10,691 nucleotides of DNA, from positions 1 through 10,691 of the forward strand of contig JAXJBF010000120.1 in NCBI GenBank assembly GCA_036303105.1, read 5' to 3'. Shown here in pieces: positions 5,528 through 10,691 of the stretch. This DNA is from UMGS1590 sp036303105. Lineage in GTDB: Bacteria > Bacillota > Peptococcia > Peptococcales > Peptococcaceae. Both the position numbers and the translations under genes were made by a program. The notes beneath the pieces were generated by a model. It had not been told where the DNA came from. It did not search any database and was given only the letters and a program-made list of their open reading frames with translations. Positions within the stretch are counted from its first letter, which is position 1. Every line of letters begins with the position of its first letter.

Positions 5528-6685
5528 ATGGAAGCATTTGATTTTAGTTTACCAACCCACATCGTTTTCGGCAAAGAGCGCTACGACGAAGCAGGCGCCC
5601 TTTGCGCCGTCATCGGCAAGAAGGTGCTTTTGCACTATGGCGGCGGCTCCATCAAGAAAAACGGCCTCTACGACCGCATCATGGCTTCGCTGGAAGCGGC
5701 AGGCTGCAGCGTTGTTGAACTGGGCGGCGTCAAGCCAAACCCTCGCCTGGAGCTGGTGCATGAAGGCATCGAATTGTGCCGCCGCGAAGGCGTCGACATG
5801 ATTCTGGCTGTCGGTGGCGGCAGCGTCATCGATTCGGCCAAAGGCATCGCCGCCGGCGTTTGCTACGACGGCGACGTCTGGGACTGCTACCTGGGCAAGG
5901 CGCCTGTGACAGCAGCGCTGCCAATGGGCGTGGTGCTCACCATTCCAGCAGCCGGCAGCGAATGCTCCAACGTCACCGTGGTCACCAAGCCCGACACCCA
6001 CGACAAGCGCAGCTTCCATGCCGATGCAGTGACCCCGCGCTTTGCCATCATCGCGCCGGACGTGTTTACCACCCTGCCAAAGACCCAGATCGCCAACGCC
6101 ACCGTCGATGTTATCAGCCATGTGTGCGAGCGCTTCTTCAGCGACAGCACCCACGTCATGCTCACCGACCGCCTCTGCATTGCCACCATTGAAACCGCCA
6201 TGCAGCTGGGTTTGAAGCTCTACGCCGATCCATCCAACGTGGACACCTGGGCCGAATTCGCCCTCACCGCCAACATTGCCCACAACGGCGTGCTGGGACA
6301 GGGACGCATCGAAGACTGGGGCGCCCATGGCATCGGCCACGAACTCAGCGCCTTCTACGACATGGCCCATGGTGCCAGCCTGGCCATTGCGGTGCCAGCC
6401 TGGATGCGCTATGTATCGCAAAGCAAGCCAGCGCGCTTTGTGCAGTTTGCGCGCGAAGTGATGCACGTGTACGAACAGGACGACAGAGAAGCCATCGCCA
6501 TGGCCATCGATGATTTTGCAGCTTTCTGCCACCGCCTCGGTCTGGCCACCACCCTGACCGAAGCTGGTCTCGCCGACGCCGACCTGCCGGCCATGGCAAA
6601 GAGCGTCGTCAAATATCGCGCACGCGGACAATTTTATGTGCTTCATGAAGAAGACTGCTTGCGTATTTACGAAATGGCTCTATAA
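5528..6685 (+). CDS. Iron-containing alcohol dehydrogenase, butanol dehydrogenase (YqhD/BdhA) type
   Basis: This cytoplasmic group III (iron-dependent) dehydrogenase would interconvert aldehydes and alcohols with NAD(P)H. In anaerobes such enzymes serve fermentative alcohol formation or aldehyde detoxification. It has 385 residues, the normal family length. The nucleotide-binding domain shows YGGGSIKKNG at 37-46, a segment that contacts the cofactor phosphate in NADPH-using YqhD, and GGGSVIDSAK at 96-105. All four metal ligands are present at the same positions as in E. coli YqhD: D194, H198, H267 and H281 (VDVISH, GAHGIGHE, DMAHG). The start ATG has GGAG 11 bases upstream, slightly long spacing. 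The gene is second in an operon with a two-helix membrane protein and ends before a hairpin terminator. True substrate and cofactor cannot be decided from sequence. Confidence 0.95.
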   Translation: MEAFDFSLPTHIVFGKERYDEAGALCAVIGKKVLLHYGGGSIKKNGLYDRIMASLEAAGCSVVELGGVKPNPRLELVHEGIELCRREGVDMILAVGGGSVIDSAKGIAAGVCYDGDVWDCYLGKAPVTAALPMGVVLTIPAAGSECSNVTVVTKPDTHDKRSFHADAVTPRFAIIAPDVFTTLPKTQIANATVDVISHVCERFFSDSTHVMLTDRLCIATIETAMQLGLKLYADPSNVDTWAEFALTANIAHNGVLGQGRIEDWGAHGIGHELSAFYDMAHGASLAIAVPAWMRYVSQSKPARFVQFAREVMHVYEQDDREAIAMAIDDFAAFCHRLGLATTLTEAGLADADLPAMAKSVVKYRARGQFYVLHEEDCLRIYEMAL

Positions 6686-6686
6686 T
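6659..6686 (+). promoter_or_regulatory. Possible promoter for the EamA transporter gene, inside the dehydrogenase 3' end
   Basis: TTGCGT (6659-6664), a 16-bp spacer and a perfect TATAAT (6681-6686) overlap the last codons and stop of the dehydrogenase. Transcription from it would begin near 6693 and meet the hairpin at 6705-6736 before reaching the transporter gene. It could be a real promoter with a terminator-like leader, or a chance match. Confidence 0.4.
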
Positions 6687-6704
6687 AGTATGTAGAGAAA
6701 AAAT

Positions 6705-6736
6705 AACAACGGGACCTGCGGGTGCCCGTTGTTTTT
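6705..6736 (+). terminator. Intrinsic terminator after the dehydrogenase gene
   Basis: AACAACGGGACC pairs with GGT(G)CCCGTTGTT around a TGCG loop with one bulged G, followed by five T. It begins 20 bases after the dehydrogenase stop codon and ends 18 bases before the transporter start codon. Confidence 0.85.
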
Positions 6737-6754
6737 ATGAAAGGGGAGAGGCGC

Positions 6755-7702
6755 GTGGCACGTGCGACCAAACAAGAAAACTCATATTTTCACAGCTTTC
6801 TGCTGCTGCTCACAGCAACCATCTGGGGGGTGGCCTTTGTGGCCCAGAGTGTGGGCATGGACCACGTTGGCCCGCTGACCTTTGTGGCAGCGCGCAGCAC
6901 GGTTGCTGTGGTGGCTTTGGTGCCGGTGGTGCTGCTCTTCAGCCGCCGTGCCAAGCACAGCAGCAAGCCAAAGCAAGCCTGTGACCGCCGCACCTTCTGG
7001 ACAGGCGGCCTGCTTTGCGGGGTGCTGCTCTTTTTGGGCATGATCACCCAGCAGATCGGCCTGGTTTACACCAGCGTCGGCAAGGCCGGCTTCATCACCA
7101 CCACCTACGTGGTGCTGGTGCCGCTGCTCGGTATCTTTCTGGGCCGCCGCATTGGCCTGCGCATGTGGGTCGCTGTGCTGCTGGCGCTCGCAGGGCTTTA
7201 CTTTCTCTGTGTCAAGCAGGGTGAGTTCTCCATCGGCCTGGGCGATTCCATTGTGCTTCTATGCGCCTTCTTCTACACCATCCAAATCACCTGCGTGGAC
7301 TACTACGTGCAGAAAATCGACAGCATTCAGCTCAATTTCATGCAGATGGCTGTTTGCGCAGTGCTTGGTATCATTGTGGCTGTCGTGTTCGAAGATCCTT
7401 CCTGGGGCAATCTGCTCGCTGCTGCGCTGCCGATTCTCTATGCAGGGGTCTGCTCCAGCGCCATGGGCTTCACCTTCCAAACCGTTGCCCAGGAGCACGT
7501 GTCGCCAACCGTTGCTTCGCTCATCATGAGCCTGGAAAGCTGCATCTCTGCCATCGCTGGCTGGGTGCTGCTCGGTCAGGTGCTCAACAACCGTGAGCTT
7601 TGGGGCTGTGTGCTCATGTTTGCTGCCATCATCCTCAGCCAGCTGCCTGCGGCCTTCTGGCAAAGCCTGCCGCTGGGCATGCGCCGCCATTCCAAAGAAT
7701 AA
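6755..7702 (+). CDS. EamA/DMT-family transporter
   Basis: This is a polytopic inner-membrane carrier of the drug/metabolite transporter superfamily, the family of RhaT, YdcZ-like and amino-acid or metabolite exporters. It has 315 residues, the usual length, and two EamA halves of about five helices each (about residues 13-145 and 160-295). Typical features are TATIWGVAFVAQ in helix 1, the conserved stretch GKAGFITTTYVVLVPLLG in helix 4, and in the second half SSAMGFTFQTVAQEHVSPT with SLIMSLE. The start is the GTG at 6755, because GGGGAG ends 6 bases upstream. The ATG at 6737 lies at the end of the terminator and lacks a ribosome-binding site. The substrate cannot be predicted. The gene is separated from the dehydrogenase by a terminator, so it is probably its own transcription unit. 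Confidence 0.92.
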   Translation: MARATKQENSYFHSFLLLLTATIWGVAFVAQSVGMDHVGPLTFVAARSTVAVVALVPVVLLFSRRAKHSSKPKQACDRRTFWTGGLLCGVLLFLGMITQQIGLVYTSVGKAGFITTTYVVLVPLLGIFLGRRIGLRMWVAVLLALAGLYFLCVKQGEFSIGLGDSIVLLCAFFYTIQITCVDYYVQKIDSIQLNFMQMAVCAVLGIIVAVVFEDPSWGNLLAAALPILYAGVCSSAMGFTFQTVAQEHVSPTVASLIMSLESCISAIAGWVLLGQVLNNRELWGCVLMFAAIILSQLPAAFWQSLPLGMRRHSKE

Positions 7703-7704
7703 AC

Positions 7705-7745
7705 AAACGCTGTGCCTTCCTTGTGAAAGCACAGCGTTTTTCTCG
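7705..7745 (+). terminator. Intrinsic terminator after the EamA transporter gene
   Basis: AAACGCTGTGC (7705-7715) pairs with GCACAGCGTTT (7729-7739), with three further TTC/GAA pairs inside the loop, and is followed by a T run. It starts 2 bases after the stop codon. Confidence 0.88.
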
Positions 7746-7750
7746 TTATG

Positions 7751-7779
7751 AAAAAAGCACGCCGCTCGGCGTGCTTTTT
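7751..7779. terminator. Second, bidirectional terminator
   Basis: AAAAAGCACGCC (7752-7763) pairs perfectly with GGCGTGCTTTTT (7768-7779) around GCTC, with T runs on both strands. It is the first strong terminator met by minus-strand transcription leaving the SLH gene at 7939. It lies 160 bases beyond that stop but only 16 bases beyond the stop of the duplicated SLH tail at 7792-7832. Confidence 0.88.
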
Positions 7780-7791
7780 GTATGTGACGCG

Positions 7792-7832
7792 TGGTTACGC
7801 CATCTTGTTTTCAATGAAGCGTTGGAAGATGG
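7792..7832 (-). pseudogene. Detached duplicate of the SLH gene 3' end
   Basis: A 41-bp copy of the last codons of the neighbouring SLH gene, including its TAA stop, differs from 7936-7976 at one base only (7807 G against 7951 A). On the minus strand it reads IFQRFIENKMA-stop, preceded by SPEGT, which itself looks like the loop before an SLH helix (compare NPQGT in the intact gene). It lacks the rest of an SLH domain and any start, so it is a relic. Confidence 0.75.
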
Positions 7833-7868
7833 TCCCTTCGGGACTAGCGCATGCCAGGCACAGCCTCT

Positions 7869-7928
7869 TTATTGCTTCCTGGTTGATGAAGCGATCGTAT
7901 ATTTGCTAGCCTTGTATGCGCGCGTCGC
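7869..7928 (-). pseudogene. Possible degenerate SLH tail
   Basis: On the minus strand GCGACGCGCGCA reads ATRA, like the TRAQ motif of SLH domains. About 14 bases further, in a shifted frame, IYDRFINQEA resembles the IFQRFIENKMA ending of the intact gene, and a TAA follows close by. This would fit a decayed second SLH gene end with indels. The match is short and could be chance. Confidence 0.3.
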
Positions 7929-7938
7929 AGCAACTTGG

Positions 7939-10691
7939 TTACGCCATCTTATTTTCAATGAAGCGTTGGAAGATGGCTGCGACTTGGGTTCTTGTTGCGG
8001 TGCCTTGTGGGTTCAAGGTGCCATCGTCCATGCCGGCGATCAGGCCTTGCTGTACCGCCCAAACCATGGCGTCGCTTGCCCAGCTGCTGACGCTGTCGGC
8101 GTCGCTGTAGTCGCCCACAGTGCCGCTTACGGCAGGGCTGCCCACATAGCGATAAAGCATTGCTGCAAACTGTTCACGGGTCATGGAGCTGTTGGCCATG
8201 GTGCCATCGGAAATGCCGTTGTCAATGGCCCATTGCTGAGGACCAGCGTACCATTCGGAGCCGGTGCCGCCAGGGATGTCGGCGCCTTCATAGCGGGCCA
8301 GCACGCTCCAGATCATGGCGCGGGTCATTTTGCCTTCTGGGGAGAATTCATTGGCGCCAGTGCCTGCAAAGAGCTCACGGCTTGTTGCAAAATCGATGGC
8401 CGATACGCCCCAATGGTTGGCTGATACATCGCTGAAGGACTTGCTGTTGTCTACAACCTTGATGGTTGCACCGTCGCTGAGGGCAACGGTGATGCCGCCA
8501 GCGCTGGTGACGGTGTCTTTGATGACTTCTTCGGTGCCGTCAGGGTGCACAAGAATGGCCACAGTGCCTGGGGTGACATCCTTCACAGGCACTTCCACCT
8601 TGGTGGCATCCTTAGATGGCAGGTTGACTGTCACGGTTGGTGCCTCAGATTTGTCGGTTGTCACAGACAGCTCTGGCATTGGCAGCACCACAGCGCCGCC
8701 GTTGGCATTGTTCACGGCTTCTTCTGTCAGGGTGACATCGGCTTCAACCTTGCCGTCGGTGCCGACAGTGGTGGTAGAGGAGGAGCCGTCATCGGTGGTG
8801 ACGGTGGTTGTGGTAGAACCATCCGGGTTGGTCACGGTGTCGCCGATGTTGTCGTTGCTGTCGTTATTGTCGCCGCCTGTGGTGTCGTCACCATCGCCTG
8901 GTTTGTCAGGGTTTGGCGCAGGGGTGCCGCCGCCACCGCCGCTGTTGTTGTCGTCCTCATCGGCGTTTTCACTTACCACCTGAAAATGGCCGTTGTCCAG
9001 CGTGCGGACTTCATAGCCTTTCACTACATATTGGGTTGGGTCTGCGTCATAGGTGCCAGCGGAAATGCTGAGCGAAGCGCCGTCGCCGATGGTGAGCTGG
9101 TCAAAGCCAGTCACGGTGACAGCTTTGTCGATGGTGACAGCAGCGCCAAGGGTTTCGGCTTTCGTCACTTGGATGGTGTCGCCATCAGCAGCGTCGGTAA
9201 GGGCTTTTTCAAAGGTATAGCCGTCTGACGCGCCAACCACAAACGCGCCTTGTTTGGCTTCTGTCAGGTTCAGCTGGTTCTGCACATAGGCGCCGTTGTT
9301 GTTTTTGCTGAGGCTTGTGGTCTTGCCTGCGTAGTTGTTGGTGCCGTTGTCATTATTGATGATGCAGATGTCCACAGCGTTGTTCTCGAAAGTGTTGCCG
9401 CTCAGCGAGACAGTGGCGTCGCCGGTGATCACCCAGCCGCGGGTGTTGTCCACTGTGTTGTTGGTGATGGTGCCGCTGCTGTTGTTAATGTAGCCTGGCT
9501 GGCGCAGGTGGCTGAAGGTGTTGCCAGTGATGGCGATGTTTTCAGCGCCTGCTTTTACCACGAGCGCACGGCTTACTTCACCATCGCCTAAATTATATTG
9601 ACCAGTGAAGGTGCAGTTTTCAATGGTGCTGTTGCTGTCCATCATAACAATGTGATCCATGGTTTTGGCTGCAAGGTTGATGGTCAGCCCGCTCAGCGCA
9701 GCACCATTTGACAGATTAAAGGAATCGCCTGTTGAGGATGCCGTCACCGTTACACCCTTATTTGCAGTGATGGTCACAGGGCGGTTGACAGTGATGGTGT
9801 TGTCGATGGTGATGTCGTTTTGAATCTGAATGGTGGCGTTATCTTGGGCGTTGTTAACAGCGGCTTGCAAGGTGGCATAGCCAGTGCCGTTAACGATGAT
9901 TGATGCTGGCGCATAGGCGATGGCTACATTTTCTTCGAGGCCGGAAGTATCAACAGCCGCAAAACCCTTTGCGTTGATCGCGAATTTATCGGCGCTGCCA
10001 GCTCTGTCCAGGTCGTCATTGTCAACATAGATCAGATCCACACCTTTCAAGGTTGCGTTCGATGCATCGAATGAACTTTTATGGCTGACACCGCTGATGC
10101 CACTGCCCCAGCTTACATTGATAATGTCTTTCCAGCCATTGCCGGAGAGGGAGAAGCTGCCGGTTGCTGTCACTTCAGAGGCGTTGACCAAAAGGCCGAA
10201 GCCGCCCATCTTGTTCAGGTTGACATTGTGCAGGGTTACGCCGGTGGATTTGTACACATTGATGCCGTGTTTGGTTTGGCCATCGCCTAGGCGTTCAACA
10301 GTCAGATTCTGAATGGTGACGCCGCTGGCGCCATTGATGCCAATGGCGTTGCCGTTGGCATTGTTGCTGTCAACCGTCAGTGTGTGGCCCTGTCCATCGA
10401 TGGTGATGTTGTTTTTGTCGATGGTAATGGCCGCTGCATTATTGCTGACTGACGCATCCACCGTCAGATTGCTTTGCAGCTGAATGATGTCGCCTTCTTT
10501 GGCAGCGTTGATGGCTGCCTGTAAGGTTTTATAAGTATTTTGCTGTCCGTCATCGCTTTGGGGGTCAGCGTTTACATAGATGATGTTTTCAGATGCTTCG
10601 GCCACAACCGCTGTATTGAGCGGGCTCGTGGTCGAGGCGTCATCAGCAAACGCGGCGATTGGAAGGGACGTTGTCAATAGCATTGTCGTCA
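7939..10691 (-). CDS. Secreted beta-helix protein with three SLH domains, N-terminus cut by the window edge
   Basis: This is a cell-wall-anchored surface protein. The visible N-terminus (TTMLLTTSLPIAAFADDA) is the hydrophobic core and cleavage region (AFA-DD) of a signal peptide. The basic start is missing, so the ATG at 10683 is probably internal and the real start lies beyond the right edge. Numbering from that ATG, residues ~45-560 form a right-handed parallel beta-helix (NosD/pectate-lyase-like) with repeated turns such as GVTIQNLTVERL, STIENCTFTG and NIAITGNTFSHL. The opener (K/A)TLQAA(I/V)N-A appears twice, with a third relative, YTFEKALTDAADGDTIQV. A Gly/Asn/Asp-rich linker (~570-620, including GGGGG) follows, then a Thr/Asp-rich beta segment, then three SLH domains (749-914; motifs MTRAM, MTREQ, ATRTQ). 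Beta-helices often bind or cut polysaccharide, but no catalytic residues were identified. It may be an adhesin or glycan-binding protein. Confidence 0.92.
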   Translation of the reverse strand, partial: TTMLLTTSLPIAAFADDASTTSPLNTAVVAEASENIIYVNADPQSDDGQQNTYKTLQAAINAAKEGDIIQLQSNLTVDASVSNNAAAITIDKNNITIDGQGHTLTVDSNNANGNAIGINGASGVTIQNLTVERLGDGQTKHGINVYKSTGVTLHNVNLNKMGGFGLLVNASEVTATGSFSLSGNGWKDIINVSWGSGISGVSHKSSFDASNATLKGVDLIYVDNDDLDRAGSADKFAINAKGFAAVDTSGLEENVAIAYAPASIIVNGTGYATLQAAVNNAQDNATIQIQNDITIDNTITVNRPVTITANKGVTVTASSTGDSFNLSNGAALSGLTINLAAKTMDHIVMMDSNSTIENCTFTGQYNLGDGEVSRALVVKAGAENIAITGNTFSHLRQPGYINNSSGTITNNTVDNTRGWVITGDATVSLSGNTFENNAVDICIINNDNGTNNYAGKTTSLSKNNNGAYVQNQLNLTEAKQGAFVVGASDGYTFEKALTDAADGDTIQVTKAETLGAAVTIDKAVTVTGFDQLTIGDGASLSISAGTYDADPTQYVVKGYEVRTLDNGHFQVVSENADEDDNNSGGGGGTPAPNPDKPGDGDDTTGGDNNDSNDNIGDTVTNPDGSTTTTVTTDDGSSSTTTVGTDGKVEADVTLTEEAVNNANGGAVVLPMPELSVTTDKSEAPTVTVNLPSKDATKVEVPVKDVTPGTVAILVHPDGTEEVIKDTVTSAGGITVALSDGATIKVVDNSKSFSDVSANHWGVSAIDFATSRELFAGTGANEFSPEGKMTRAMIWSVLARYEGADIPGGTGSEWYAGPQQWAIDNGISDGTMANSSMTREQFAAMLYRYVGSPAVSGTVGDYSDADSVSSWASDAMVWAVQQGLIAGMDDGTLNPQGTATRTQVAAIFQRFIENKMA

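Larger units (their letters stand above)
7792..7976. repeat. 41-bp direct repeat pair, period 144 bp
   Basis: Copies are at 7792-7832 and 7936-7976, with 40 of 41 bases identical. The second copy is the true end of the SLH gene. The 103 bases between contain a perfect small palindrome GTCCC-TTC-GGGAC (7832-7844) right at the edge of the first copy, and a degenerate SLH-like tail (7869-7928). No gene is supported in this interval. Confidence 0.9.

Noticed and set aside
5549..6646. Long open frame of about 365 codons antisense to the alcohol dehydrogenase
   Set aside because: It lies entirely within a gene that has all its catalytic residues; the His/Gly/Val/Ala-rich product with no recognisable domain is the usual shadow of a GC-rich gene. 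No ribosome-binding site was seen.
7736..7779. Dispersed hairpins resembling a repeat element or CRISPR
   Set aside because: The stems are followed by T runs and sit at gene ends, as intrinsic terminators do; there is no regular repeat-spacer pattern anywhere in the window.
7833..7935. Possible tRNA or small RNA gene in the interval between the SLH repeats
   Set aside because: Only one short hairpin is visible; no cloverleaf, no T-loop consensus and no promoter-terminator pair of its own was found.
7600..8424. 274-codon plus-strand frame across the transporter end, terminators and SLH gene end
   Set aside because: It runs through two strong terminators and antisense through the SLH domains; the translation has no domain and no start signal.

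Overview
The window looks like chromosomal DNA of a GC-rich anaerobic Firmicute of the Clostridia type. It holds two large S-layer-homology (SLH) surface proteins, one of them with a Listeria-Bacteroides repeat. It also holds an iron-type butanol dehydrogenase, a DUF4143 AAA ATPase and a YgbA-type cysteine-rich protein. Shine-Dalgarno sites are strong (AAAGGAGG type), most genes are single, and most end in textbook intrinsic terminators, several of them shared by convergent genes. The species cannot be named from the sequence alone. No rRNA, tRNA, CRISPR array, transposase or phage gene was seen.

Layout. Bases 1-1909 (+) are the 3' part of an SLH-anchored surface protein, cut by the left edge. 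It converges, across a bidirectional terminator (1914-1961), on a DUF4143 AAA ATPase (-) whose start codon is problematic. Divergent from the ATPase is a TetR-family regulator (3456-4013, +). It is followed by its own terminator and by a 134-residue four-helix membrane protein (4090-4494, +). The same 15-bp palindrome, ATGAAC-AAG-GTTCAT, lies in front of both genes, so the regulator probably controls itself and the membrane protein. A bidirectional terminator (4501-4535) separates this pair from a convergent YgbA_NO-family gene (4537-4896, -). That gene has its own well-formed promoter.

Across a divergent promoter region (4897-5149), a probable two-gene operon encodes a small two-helix membrane protein (5150-5521) and a YqhD/BdhA-like iron-dependent alcohol dehydrogenase (5528-6685). 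All four metal ligands of the dehydrogenase are present. A hairpin terminator follows, then an EamA/DMT-family transporter (6755-7702). Two stacked terminators close this rightward block.

Bases 7939 to the right edge (-) are a second SLH protein: a secreted right-handed beta-helix protein with a low-complexity linker and three C-terminal SLH domains. Its upstream end is cut by the right edge. Just past its stop codon lies a near-perfect 41-bp copy of its own last codons, 144 bp away. Between the two copies are traces of another SLH-like tail, so this looks like the remnant of a collapsed or recombined array of SLH genes.

The points most worth a second look are the TetR operator pair with its unrecognised membrane-protein target, the SLH 3'-end duplication, and the ATPase whose best ribosome-binding site faces an ATA codon.
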